NCBI GenBank assembly: GCA_038087015.1
Contig: JASBNA010000053.1
Coordinates: 248,001-312,000, forward strand
Direction of reading: 5' to 3'
Source: Cerrena zonata
Taxonomy: Eukaryota; Basidiomycota; Agaricomycetes; Polyporales; Cerrenaceae
Length of the DNA stretch: 64,000 nucleotides
Below the pieces are notes generated by a model. The model had not been told where the DNA came from and did no database searches. It saw only the letters and a list, made by a program, of their open reading frames with translations. Position numbers and translations under genes: made by a program. This document shows positions 47,036 through 59,368 of this stretch, piece by piece. The stretch's first letter is position 1. Every line of letters starts with the position of its first letter.

Positions 47036-47341
47036 GTCGACGGGATTGGTTTAAGTTACACTCGTGTATTCCCAGCGCATATCACCTCAATTTCAATTGC
47101 TACAACAGTGTTCCCACCATCGTGGGAATACCGCGCAGCGAACTGCTCACTCTGCAGCAACAGATGTGGAACACTGATCTAATGCCACAACTGTATAAAT
47201 ATCTCCTGTTTCCTCCTTAGATCCATCAGCAACTCGTAGCCCACCAGTATACCTCTCATTATCAACCTCAGCCACTGGTGTGACTTGCTGCGCGCGCAGG
47301 TTCCACTCTCAACCCTTGTACCTTTTGTCGCGATTCCTGTA
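47036..47341. promoter_or_regulatory. Divergent intergenic region between TET/JBP and the 944-aa gene
   Basis: The two genes start back to back across 306 bp. It holds a TATAAATAT word near 47193, about 150 bp before the plus-strand ATG, and several GCGCAC/TGCGCA words. A shared promoter is an inference. Confidence 0.4.
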
Positions 47342-47601
47342 ATGTCATCCCCCGATGACGGACTCACTCCCGAGCAAAAGGTATTCTTGCAAGCATACTT
47401 TGTAGAATATATCGACGCAGCCAAACCCATTCCACGAAATGCGGTGGCCATCAAGGCCACTCTTGCACTTGCTCGAGAGTTGGAGGTTACTGCCAAAGAC
47501 GACATTGCACAACTTCGAAAGGTACTTGCATTCTAAAATACCCGGAGACCAAGATCTCTGACTGTATCCTTTGCAGAGTGTCAAAGCTTACCTTTACGAT
47601 C

Positions 47602-50600
47602 CACTAGTAGACTACAGGATTATACATAATCCATACACTGGTGTGCAAAACCTGTTGTGCAGATTAAGCCCAATAATAATAGAGCTACTAGTGTGCTTAT
47701 ATATGTATAATCATAGATAGTTGTATGACAATCATTATAATAGTCAAGATACTAATATAATGTGTGGTGCAGTTATAGAACTGGATATAAATCTCACTGT
47801 AGGGCTTATAATGAAAACAAGCCTGATATAATAATGAATGCTCTCATTATAAAAATGATTGTGCAGCTATTATTATACAACCAAGTTTAATAATATAATG
47901 AAAGCTCACAATATGTATTATATTATATCTTGCATTCTAGCAGTTATAATAGATATTAGTTGAGATATATAATATATGAACACATTATAAAATGATTATG
48001 CAGCTATCATTATCAAACTAAGTTTAATAATATAATGAAAGCTCACAATATGTATTATATTATATCCTGCATTCTAGCAGTCATAATAGATGTTAGTTGA
48101 GATATATAATGTATGAACACATTATAAAATGATTGTGTAGCTATGATTATACAACCAAGTTTAATAATATAATCAGAGCTCACAATATGTATTATATTAT
48201 ATCTTGCATTCTAGCAGTCATAATGAATGTTAGTTGAGATATATGATGTATGGACACATTGTAACTACAGTCATACATACTTGAGTAGCATTCATATTTG
48301 AATATGGACAGCTGATAATCAATTATAGGCCTTTGTATAGCAGGGATAATAATAGATCTACAGCTTCAAATTGAGCTTCTCAAAATGATGTGTGGCTGTG
48401 TATGGGTGCCTGGGATCCTTTACTCACCCTCCGCTTTCCCTACATGCTTATATAAGCCCCTATTATTGCCTATTTGGGAAAATAGATTGCATTAGGGTGG
48501 GGGATGGTGCAGGGCTCTATGCTAGGGGTTATAGCATGTTCTAGACATCAAAAGAACGGCATTTAAATTCTAAATCCATATCCGAAACCACCATGTGAAT
48601 AGGATAAGAACTGACTGAGTAATAACAGAAATAGTGAGGGGAAATCGAAAAAAGGGGGGTTCTAATTGAAATAGGATTGGATGGAGCGGTCCAAATATTA
48701 AGCGGTGGTTATATGTTGCTCATCCATGCTCGGGAAAGGTATATTCCAACCTACAAGTTATTTGGACAAGAACTGCAAGCTCTATACCTGGTAATACCCT
48801 GGGAAAGCGAAATTAGGGGGGTACCCTGGGCTCCCTATGGAGAACCAGCCATTCCCTTCACTATTGGTGATAATAAAGTCAGTATATATATTGGGGAAGC
48901 TCATATGTCAATCCTCTTGTCACACAAATAGAGTTTGAGTACTGGATAGCCAAAATAATCTCCCTGGGTACCAGGAGGAGCACATGTATTGTATCTTCCA
49001 TTCTGGTGGATAGAATATTCTGTCCCTTTGATAAAGTATCACAATATTATCCACCAGGTGCCTCCCAATACCACTTTGTACTAGAGCCAATACTGGGTGA
49101 TAGAAGAGGAGGGAGGAGATAAAGCATGGGTCATATACAGAGCATGTTAGAGCGTGTTTTTACGTGTCAGGATTGTTTCTAGACGTGTCAAATAGCTAGG
49201 GAAGCATATATACAAGGTTTCTTAGTGATAGCATGTGAAATGATAAAGGGGGAGTGAAGATACTCCTGAGGAGGGGATGGGGGAGCAGGTCTTCATATCT
49301 CACCAACCCCTGCACCAGCTGGGCTGTGCTTCTGGATACTTAGTACTATAGTATATAATAGATCATATCTAGAGTTACAGGACCCAAAGTGTAGAGATAC
49401 CTCTATAAATCACCTCCCAATATACCCTTATTTCTGCACTCAAACCCACATATACCCACCCAGAGGCAGATAGAGTCACATCCAGATGGAAAAAATACTA
49501 CTTTTGGTGGGTTTTCAGGTATCCCCCACAATGCCATCCAGCTGCCCTGACCATAGGACATACTTTTTGTTAACACTAGGGTTAGTGTACCTAGTTGCAA
49601 GTTTCTCTCAAATAGCAATTCTCTAAGACACTCCTTCCTGTATATCATAGGCCATGCTGGAAGTTCTTGCATGGTGGCTGGGGATTCAAGGAGTACTTGA
49701 TGTCCCTCACACATGCTATCCCTCTTCATGTTATTTAGTACAATAGTAAGACTTGTAGGTCCAAAAAGAGGTGTGATTTGAGGTATTTCTGGGTCAGGGG
49801 GAGAGGAGGGATGGGACGCAATTTTGAGGGTCATTTCTAGGCCTGAGGGAAGATGAAAGGACTAAGTTGGACCTCCCAAATGGAGTAATGAGCACAAAGA
49901 AACAGTTTATCAAAAGGATGTATACAGCCCTTGCAATAGTGACCACAAGAAGAGCTTTTTTTCGCCCTCCTGCCCAAGGTAACAGAGTTATGGAGAGCCA
50001 ACCACTGGGATTTATGTCAGGTAGCTGTACAACCATTCTGAGGTAGATTGTATCTATGCTTTTGTAGAATGGATTGTCTTCAATCCCATCCCTTGCTAAG
50101 TTATTTGAGTATATGTAATGAAAATAGCCTATATTTCGCATTTTGAGCACTATATGCAAGGCCCATACATGGAAAATGAATCTGTGGCTCCATGGAGTGG
50201 AATATGAGCTTCCCCAGTGTATATACTGACTTTATTATCACCAATAGTGAAGGGAATGGCTGGTTCTCCATAGGGAGCCCAGGGTACCCCCCTAATTTCG
50301 CTTTCCCAGGGTATTACCAGGTATAGAGCTTGCAGTTCTTGTCCAAATAACTTGTAGGTTGGAATATACCTTTCCCGAGCATGGATGAGCAACATATAAC
50401 CACCGCTTAATATTTGGACCGCTCCATCCAATCCTATTTCAATTAGAACCCCCCTTTTTTCGATTTCCCCTCACTATTTCTGTTATTACTCAGTCAGTTC
50501 TTATCCTATTCACATGGTGGTTTCGGATATGGATTTAGAATTTAAATGCCGTTCTTTTGATGTCTAGAACATGCTATAACCCCTAGCATAGAGCCCTGCA

Positions 50601-51506
50601 CCATCCCCCACCCTAATGCAATCTATTTTCCCAAATAGGCAATAATAGGGGCTTATATAAGCATGTAGGGAAAGCGGAGGGTGAGTAAAGGATCCCAGGC
50701 ACCCATACACAGCCACACATCATTTTGAGAAGCTCAATTTGAAGCTGTAGATCTATTATTATCCCTGCTATACAAAGGCCTATAATTGATTATCAGCTGT
50801 CCATATTCAAATATGAATGCTACTCAAGTATGTATGACTGTAGTTACAATGTGTCCATACATCATATATCTCAACTAACATTCATTATGACTGCTAGAAT
50901 GCAAGATATAATATAATACATATTGTGAGCTCTGATTATATTATTAAACTTGGTTGTATAATCATAGCTACACAATCATTTTATAATGTGTTCATACATT
51001 ATATATCTCAACTAACATCTATTATGACTGCTAGAATGCAGGATATAATATAATACATATTGTGAGCTTTCATTATATTATTAAACTTAGTTTGATAATG
51101 ATAGCTGCATAATCATTTTATAATGTGTTCATATATTATATATCTCAACTAATATCTATTATAACTGCTAGAATGCAAGATATAATATAATACATATTGT
51201 GAGCTTTCATTATATTATTAAACTTGGTTGTATAATAATAGCTGCACAATCATTTTTATAATGAGAGCATTCATTATTATATCAGGCTTGTTTTCATTAT
51301 AAGCCCTACAGTGAGATTTATATCCAGTTCTATAACTGCACCACACATTATATTAGTATCTTGACTATTATAATGATTGTCATACAACTATCTATGATTA
51401 TACATATATAAGCACACTAGTAGCTCTATTATTATTGGGCTTAATCTGCACAACAGGTTTTGCACACCAGTGTATGGATTATGTATAATCCTGTAGTCTA
51501 CTAGTG
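47602..51506. mobile_element. 3905-bp TIR element with 7-bp target duplication, nested
   Basis: Starts CACTAGTAGACTACAGG and ends with its inverted copy (CCTGTAGTCTACTAGTG). Target duplication TACGATC occupies 47595-47601 and 51507-51513. Termini of 1306 bp (47602-48907 and 50201-51506) are almost identical. Each holds three tandem units of about 137 bp (starts near 47904, 48041 and 48178 in the left arm). The unique centre (48908-50200) encodes broken minus-strand frames. The left arm and right arm both contain the same short frame (MDGAVQILSGGYMLLIHAR...), which continues only on the right side. A 7-bp duplication fits none of the common superfamilies well, in spite of the CACTA-like first bases. 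Confidence 0.85.
49403..50431 (-). pseudogene. Fragmented coding region in the 3.9-kb element
   Basis: Three overlapping minus-strand frames follow one another. The first runs 50431-50150 (IPFTIGDNKVSIYTGEAH), the second about 50190-49794 (SNNLARDGIEDNPFYKSID, LSITLLPWAGGRKKALLV) and the third 49834-49403 (TPLFGPTSLTIVLNNMKRDS). Each shift occurs where the previous frame meets a stop, so this is either a gene with frameshifts or one with unrecognised introns. It would be the element's only gene. No transposase motif was seen. Confidence 0.45.
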
Positions 51507-53791
51507 TACGATCGTCTCGTACGAGATGATAGCCACCTCAAGCCTGAGAGGTATGGCTTTCTCAAGAAGATGTCTGGACGCAAATTGTGGGCTCGCAGTC
51601 AGTGGGAGGTGCTCCAACCCATTGTTGAAGCTCACCAGAAAGCGGAGAAACTTCACGCTCTTACAGCTTACAACGAAATCACCAGAGCTCAGTTTGGGGG
51701 GTTGGAAGGTACTGAGCAGGCTATTTGGAATGCAGAGGCTAAGGCTATGAATGAAGGGAAAGGATCGCCTGAATCTAGAGCATTGTATGATTATCCCCAA
51801 CTTCCATGGTCTTCCCGCCATCTCACATCCGGTTAGATATGGTGACCTTGTCTATACCGAATTTATAAACAATGTGTTGTTCTCTGCTCAAAAATGGTTT
51901 GGAGCCCACATGATCATCATCTCAAGTAGACCAAGTATCGTGCTGGAAACTGAGCATGCAAATTCCATGTAAGTTTACATATTGATGCCATATAAACAAG
52001 TTTCTAATGGCCCACTATAGCAAAGAAACTCGTCCCTTGCATACATGGCAACGTACATTCTTGCAGAAATACAAGAATTCGTTCGTCTGGAATGTTAAGG
52101 ACTATCCACCTTGGACTGTTCGAATGGATGATCCGAACTCCTATGACCCGGTTGACACCTACATTACATTCGACCCAAATGGAGAGCCTTTGATGCCACT
52201 AATCAAGAAGTATAAGTTGGCTAAAGACCGTGCTAAGGCTGTCCAGATATATTTCACGACTCACTGTTGTAAGTCGTAATTGCTTCTTTGAACTTGTGCA
52301 ATAACTCATCGTATACTTAATGTAGGTATGGCGGCATGCAATCCATCTGCGACACCAGCCTATATCGACTTCCCATTGAATGCTGCCTTGTACCTTGAGG
52401 ACAAGTTCTTTCCTCCGGAGGCCCTTCCTGATAAGAAGGCCTTGTACTTGCAGAAGCCTGGCCAAATGGGTGCGGAGCGTATCCTTCATTGGATGATACA
52501 TATCCTTGCACGTCAGGAAAGGTACCTGGCAGGTGAAGAAGGAGTGCTCCCCTTCCGATGGCTATGTTATAAGGACGGCGACAAGATTGTAGATGCTCGG
52601 TACACCCAGGGATGGATGATGGCGTACACGAATGATCTTCGACTGCCTCCTATTGCTCCTGCTCTCCCTACTCCTCCTGCTGATGCTCCCACAACCTCTA
52701 CAACCGCTCAACCTCCTCCATTACCTGCTCATGGTGATCCTGTCGACACTGCGACCACAAATGTTCCATCCCGTCGATCTCAACCTACCCGAAATGCGAA
52801 GTCCTCCCGCACGGTTGCGGAAGAGGACAGTGGAGAGTCAGATGCAGATCAGGTAGAGCAGATGATGGGAGCTGGAAACGACGAGGAGTACCGCGATGAT
52901 GAGGAGGAGGACCTGCCTCTCTCAGCTATTAGAGACCATGGCTCAGAGGACGAGAAGGACAACAGTGACTACGAAGATGGAGAGGACCACGATGACGACG
53001 AATTCCACGGAGAAGTCTTGGACACTGAAGGGGAGAAAGACAATACAGACCGCCGATCTGTCGGTTGGGGTGGAAAGACTGCGCGGTTGGATAAGGGCAA
53101 AGGAGTCCTTCGCCCAGCACGCAAGGTTACATTCGGCACTGGAGCTGGATCGTCCCCTGTCAATCCAAGTCCAGGATCGGGCGAGGTTCAAAACGAGACT
53201 TTCTCTCAGCGCATGGGCAATCTTCTGGATTCACTGGATCTCATTATCGAACATCTTGGGGAGGATGGTGCAAGCAGTGTTCCTATCATTGCACCACCAT
53301 TCGTTGTGCCTAGCTGGGTGTCCAACGACATCTGCAGGAAGGGCCCCTTCCTTCGCGCACTCTCGACAAACGAGCATTACCAGGCTTTGGTGGACTACTA
53401 TTCTGCCCAAAAGGTATGCAGAATTGGTCTATAGTGCGTGTTTACTTATGGAATCCATTGTTAGATATCGGTTTCTCTTCCACATACCTCGTTTCCATGG
53501 CTCGACTGGTCCTCTGAATCGGTCGACTTACCAGCAGAATACCACCAGGTGAAGGCCCGATTGCGAGATATGTTGCGATATCTCAATGACTGGAACCGAA
53601 ATCCTGCATCAGTCTTCCGAAACGGATCTGAATTAGAAGCTCATCTGTTATTTGCGGGGATTTTACATCGCGATATGCATGGTGTTTCTTTTGACCACGA
53701 CGTCTCCGATGGTAACCGTTTAAAGCCAGGCTACTTTGATGGTAGTCAGCTAGATATGCAGATGTTCGATGTGCTGAACGCAAGCTTGATG

Positions 53792-54505
53792 CACTGGACC
53801 GTAGCCTGAATTTTAGGTTCTATAAAAGTAAAGTAAAATTTTATAAAAAGTCTCTTACAAAAGATGATTTTCAGACCCAAAAAATGGTCTAAAAATTCTA
53901 GATTGCAACAGAAATTAATAAATTACAAAAACCTGTGCAAATTCAGACTTTTGTATCCACTTTTCAGATTTCAAAAAAGCCCAATTTTCATACATTTTTT
54001 GCTGGGTCAAAATCAGTATGCAAAATTCAACATTTTGATACACTTTTATTTTGTCAAAAATTATAATATCATTGTATATATTAACATAAAATTTCATGAA
54101 TAGACAGCCTAAAGAGAAAATATAGACTACTATTCTTAGTACATCATAGTCTCTGTCAATAAGAGTATTTGATGGATGTATTTTGATATACAATACTATG
54201 CATCTTGCCAATTTAGCAGTTTAAATTTTATATCAGTTTAGGAAAAATAAATGTGTGTCAAAACTTTGAATTTTGTATTCCAAATTTTGCTCTAACAAGA
54301 AATGTATCAAAATTGAGCCTTTTTAAACTGTAAAAGCTGGATACAAAAGTCAGAATTTGCACAGGTTTTTATGATTCATCAATTTCTGTTGCAATTCAGA
54401 ATTTTTAGATCATTTTTTAGGTCTAAAAATGATGTTTTGTAAGAGACTTTTTATAAGATTTTACTTTACTTTTATGAAGCCCAAAATTCGGGCTACGGTC
54501 CAGTG
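53792..54505. mobile_element. 714-bp MITE with ~260-bp inverted arms, nested
   Basis: Ends are CACTGGACCGTAGCC and its inverted copy, continued by ATAAAAGTAAAGTAAAAT and AAAAAGTCTCTTACAAAA in both arms. The arms match over about 260 bp with scattered differences. Target duplication ATG lies at 53789-53791 and 54506-54508. The body is AT-rich and non-coding. CACT ends plus a 3-bp duplication suggest a non-autonomous member of the CACTA-like group. It interrupts the last exon of the 944-codon gene. Confidence 0.85.
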
Positions 54506-55170
54506 ATGAAACTAGCAAGTCAGATCCCCGTTCACCCTCAAGAACGTCCTCCCTCCCCAGCGCGCAGTCTCCGATCCCTCTCTCCGCCATCTCCAATGCA
54601 ATCGATCTCCACTCACAAACATCCCAGCAGACCCACTCCTTACCAGAAGAAGAAGGCGACTATCAAGGAAGTGCCGGTAATGGACATCGCGAAGTCGCAA
54701 GGTGTCGCTGCGACCGCCACTCGAGATGAGTCGGATGATTCGGCTATTCTTCCTACCATTACAATATCCAAGCCCGTTCCCCTACCACGTATGAAGAAAC
54801 GTACACCGAAGAATGCACATGGTGAACAGAATATTCCGCCAAAAGCATCATCATCACGGGTCGAACCAGAGGGCGCGGAGGATGAAGAGCCCATTTCGCC
54901 TGCGAAGAAAGGGAGAAAGAAAAGCAAGAGATCGGAACCCAATGAAGGAGCAGCTCGACGAGGTACTCGAGAGCGTAAAGTACCAGCAAGATTTGACGAC
55001 GGTGACGAACAAACAAATGGTAAGGGAAGGGGAACAGGCAGAGGTCGCGGTCGCGGTCGTGGTCGAAAATGACTCAAGAAATCATTTATATGTACAATAC
55101 CATATTCGTTACATGACTGTCAATGACTAGGATACAGACAATGGACTCGCTTTCAGCAACATTCAATTGT

Positions 55171-58100
55171 TCAATGCTCTCCGCTTATATCTTCATCATT
55201 GTTCTGTGGTCGAGAATCGTGAATGCGCAGTGACGATATGCTGGTTCCAACGTCAATAGATGGGTCCCCAGTGGCGATAGTGGATGCAATCTGGAGTGAG
55301 TCGAGGGCCTCACTCCCTAAATCAGTGGCGGCAACGCTGCCATATGCAGAGGGTAGTGGTGTCAGTGAGGAGAGTGCGCTGAATGTGGCTGGCGCATAAT
55401 GCGACTCCGGCGGAGGGGAGGATACATCCTGACTACTGCCACGAAGTGACGATACAGGGTACACGAAGTCACTCGGAGTAGGCATGGAGTATGGAGGATA
55501 GTCAGACGGTGGTGGCATTGCGATTCCTGATGGGGTGCGCTCGCTACTCGATGGAGATGTTGGATGTGCGTGAGACGATGAGGGGAGTGGCTGGACCTGA
55601 TTTAACGGTGATTTGCCTGCAGCGGAGGAAGCTACGGGTTCTACATGTGAGCTACTGGATATAGTCAAGTGAACATTTGATTCTGGCGGCTGTGGTGCGC
55701 TTGACAATGGTTGAGTGATTGGCGCAGTTGAGGTAAGCGCGATGGCATCGCTCGATAATGACGCTGCGCTGGTATCGACATGATGTTGCCCGGACTCTGG
55801 TGGGGCGTTATCGAACATAGCAATCAAACGGTCCTGGACGAATTCTTGCATGCGGGCTTCAATCAGCGTTTGATGAGTGTTTAATGCAACAGTATTCCTC
55901 TCGTGGTTGGCTTGCAGTGTGTTGTAGTTTTCCGCCAATTCGTTGTGTTTGATTTCCAACTCATCGAAGTCGGCCTTGAGGTCGTTGAAAGCATTTTGCA
56001 AGTTGTTATGCTCCCTTGTCATAACATTGAGCTGGTAGCGCAGTGTCCTTGTTTCCGTGGTCGATGTCTCAATATCTCCTCGCAGTGTCTCGAGGGCGTT
56101 CTTCATCTCATCCAGTTGATGAGCCATAGATCGATGGTGATCGTCCAAATGATGTTGTTCTGTCCGCTGCGCCGGTTCCTACATAAATCATTATTCTGTG
56201 GGATTTCCCATCTATCGCACAAGCAGAATACTCACTGCGATCGCTACTTCATCTCTCGAAATGTGTGGCTCCTCCACGTGTTCCATGATACTGGCGTTTA
56301 CAGTCAGTGGACTGTGATCATTGCTTGGCACTACCATCGATATTTCTTCTGCGGCTGGCTCATCTTCGACCATGCGAGTATCCTGGTCTCCAAGGAGATT
56401 ATCCTGCTCGTCGTCCTCTAATCGCACACCGGCATGGCTTGAATCTTCCTCGAGCTCTTGTTCCTCCGATGCCAGAATCACAGGCGTACTCGATGAACGA
56501 TCTGCTTGTGCTGCTATGTCAACATGTTGCTCCACGCGCGCATCACAATCGACCTCCATGCCATCATTCTCGGTGAGAGGAGTGGCTGGAATGTATAGCA
56601 ATTAATGAAGATAGAGACTATGTAAGTATATTTGTCACACACACCTTCACGCCGCGATGGAATGTCGAGATTTACTCTCTTCTTGACTCGACGCATTGGA
56701 GACTGCGACGAGGCAAGGCGACGCAGTCTGCTGTTTTCACTCTCTTCAGATGTCGGGCTAATTCCACCCCAAGACTCCTCAGCCAAAGCGCTCTCGCTCC
56801 CCTCCTCATCTGAGCTTGATGGCTTTGCTTTACGCTTTATGCCTGGCACCACGGGTCCATGTCCTTCCCTCCAAGTCCTTGGGCCATCCCGTGCAGTGTC
56901 GTCATCGTCAATATCTGTCTCCGATACTAGCGAATGCGTCGAGGTATTGCTGTCTGCGCTTGGTGATTGGCTGCCATCTTCCTCGGTGTCCTGCGAGCTC
57001 GCAGCACTGCTCTGGTCTCGCTTCCTCTCTGGTTTGCTATGGCCATCATCTTGCGCTGCCTCATCCTCAGATTCAGCCGCAGGAAGATCTTTATCCTCGT
57101 CTTCATACCCTTCTATAGCCTCATACTTTTCATCGCCTCCATCCTCAAGATGTTTCAACCACTGCGCGCGGCTCATCCCTCGTTTTTGAGGGGGAGGGTT
57201 TTGCACCCGCCGCTTTCCGGGAGGTGGTATTTCAAGGATAGTTGGGACCAGCAGTACGTGAGCAAGCATGTCAAAGCTGGTCCAATTGCTCTTTGCTTGA
57301 ATCGCATCAAGAAGCTCGTAATATCGGCCGACTAGTCTGAGTTGGTGCGCGTTTGGGAGATCAGTAATCTGCCAAACACTACCTTTGAATCGCGCCCGCG
57401 TTTCGTCGTTTCTGCTAACATGGTCTGCATACGCTTCTCTTGCCTCGGCATATGGTACGCCATACCACAGATCTGTCCACGCGCCTTTCTTGATCTTCTT
57501 CCAATGTTCGAGGGCCTCGCTCCTCTTCGTTGCGATCTGCTTTGGTTTCAGGCCACCGTTGGTATTTACTCCCCGCTGAATCCCGGGATAGAAGTTGACA
57601 CCTTCAAAGTTCTGAGGGAAGAGTGGGAGTTGGTAACCATCCATAAAGTACGCAATGAGCATTGTGTGGAAATATTTGCCAATCACATTGCTGTACGGCT
57701 TATGGACATGACCTCCTTCGAATGTCGCCACAAAACTGCAAGATCTCCTTCCAGCCAGAGTCAGGCACCGGATACACCCAGGGGTAACGTTGAGATAGAT
57801 GAAGCATGGCTCGTTCGACTTCGCGCATGCCTTGCACGGTAATATCTGTCCGAAGTGTTCAGTCAAGACAAACAGCTACATTGGATGATCACATACCGCC
57901 TGCTGCCAGTCTCCAATTCGTATATGCAAACTAATGGCGCGCCAAAATTGCAGCACCAGGGTGCTTACACCTATCCAGTACTTGTCCTCACCCTCGCAGT
58001 ATACATTGCGCGGCTTTCCTCGAGGGATTTCGTGCGTCTGTGGAGGTTCTGACAGTTCCGATGCATCATCGATATCGTCTGGTGTCGTTTCCCTCTCCTT

Positions 58101-59196
58101 TCCTTTTCGAGATCGAGTTGTAGTGATGGCCTTCGCCGTGGCACCGCCGTCCGGTTTAGCAGACTGCGCCCCCTGCTGGATGGCAAGGGATGGACGGATT
58201 GAGCTTCATCTGCGTAAATCGTACCTTGGTTCCATCTCAGGATCGCCTCTTGAATCCTCTACCTTGCCTTTCTGCCCACCAGTTGGCTCAGGCCCTTCCT
58301 CATCTACTTCCATCTCATCGCCGCTGCGCTCACATGATTGGGTATCGGCGATCTGGCTGCCTCCCATTCGTTCCTCGTCATCAGGTGGATCTCCAATGAT
58401 AGGCAGCTTCTGTTGGCATTCGATGCCACCTATGTCCCAAATGGTGTATCCATCGCCTATCGAATGGGGTGAAGATGAAGTATGGGTTAAGATGAAGTAT
58501 GGATTGAATAAATTTTCTAATAGTACCTTGTTCGACCATTTTATTAAATCGTAATGGAGTCATCCGGCCTTTGTAGTCGATTTCATCCCACTGGATAGTT
58601 TTCTTGCCAGCTCTGTATCGTCGCAGCGCCCACTTCTCGACTGTAAGAACAACCCTAAATATATTGCGTTTGATGATGTGTTGACTGCACCGCATACCTG
58701 TACTATCCATCCACTCGTAATTGTTTATGAGATTCCCCTCTTCGCTAGCCGGGACTTTCAAATCATCGACAATAATTGTGGGATCCTCGGTGCACGCGTA
58801 CTGATAGAAGAACACACTGAGGAGGTCGAATGGTTCATGTGTGGTTTTGTATTCATCATACAGCGATATAAACCGTGTAATAATGACAGGGATCCCTTGC
58901 ATCTCCTCTGCTGGATCGAATGTCCTAGTAACTTCCTGAATGCATACGTTCATTGACTGCGACGCTGCTAGAAGAGAAGTAGTCGCACTTACCTCCCACT
59001 CTGCATATAGTCCATTAATCCATTCGTCATACTCTTCAACGGTCGCTCCTTCTGGAAATCCGAATATTGCCTCGCGGAGACAGCTGCAATACGTCCACAT
59101 TGCCCATTCGCCTGGACCTTGTGCTTCGATCCCGTATACCGTTGCTCCCTGCGCACTGATCAGCCATTGCTCTTCAACGTGTGTTGCGCCCGACAT
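55171..59196 (-). CDS. 1202-aa cargo protein with cysteine cluster and coiled coil
   Basis: Exons (minus): 59196-58993, 58956-58698, 58640-58527, 58456-58263, 58175-57897, 57845-56645, 56585-56236 and 56178-55171. The N-terminus has ISAQGATVYGIEAQGPGEW and VEEYDEWINGLYAEWE. A mid region carries a zinc-cluster-like motif, CKACAKSNEPCF then CIRCLTLAGRRSC (six Cys). After it come GYQLPLFPQNFEGVNFYPG and a long acidic stretch. The C-terminus holds a coiled coil (LETLRGDIETSTTETRTLRY... about 880-980) followed by a Ser/Pro-rich tail. The join at 58262-58176 needs an 87-nt intron with a weak GTAGAG donor. Without it an in-frame TGA appears, so a CGA-to-TGA change is the alternative. No family was recognised; a DNA-binding role is inferred from the Cys cluster. 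Confidence 0.65.
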
Positions 59197-59368
59197 TGTA
59201 GATGGTAATAGCTTCTAGTGTAGACGTTGGGGGATCTGCTAGTGTTGCAATTGCACGCGCTGGTCTTGATAGCGTGATCTCCACAGCCTCATGCTTCCTC
59301 TCTCACGCACGTCCCCAGTTGCGAGGTTCAGTCTAATCCGGCCTGTTCGTTTCTTCATCTTGCCCACA

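Larger units (their letters stand above)
47342..55072 (+). pseudogene. 944-codon cargo gene split by two nested transposons
   Basis: Exon pieces: 47342-47521, 47577-47601, [3905-bp element], 51514-51784, 51837-51968, 52021-52268, 52326-53413, 53465-53791, [714-bp element] and 54509-55072. Leaving out each insertion plus one target-duplication copy keeps one frame from start to stop. The N-terminal part is alpha-helical (LTPEQKVFLQAYFVEYIDAA, then RKLWARSQWEVLQPIVEAH). The middle includes KWFGAHMIIISSRP and WQRTFLQKYKNSFVWNVKDY. A long acidic/Ser region follows, and the tail is RGRGRGRGRK with Lys-rich patches. The acidic middle and Gly-Arg end suggest a nuclear, nucleic-acid-associated protein, but no domain is recognised. 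As it stands the gene is disrupted. Confidence 0.75.

Noticed and set aside
47602..51506. Classification as an ordinary CACTA element
   Set aside because: CACTA elements make 3-bp duplications; here the adjacent 3-mers differ (ATC and TAC) whereas 7 bp match exactly.
51751..51972. Separate gene starting at 51751
   Set aside because: It is explained by a 52-nt intron (51785-51836) in the interrupted 944-codon gene, after which that frame becomes the exon.
56632..57189. 185-codon plus-strand frame, Ser-rich
   Set aside because: Antisense shadow of the acidic region of the 1202-aa gene.
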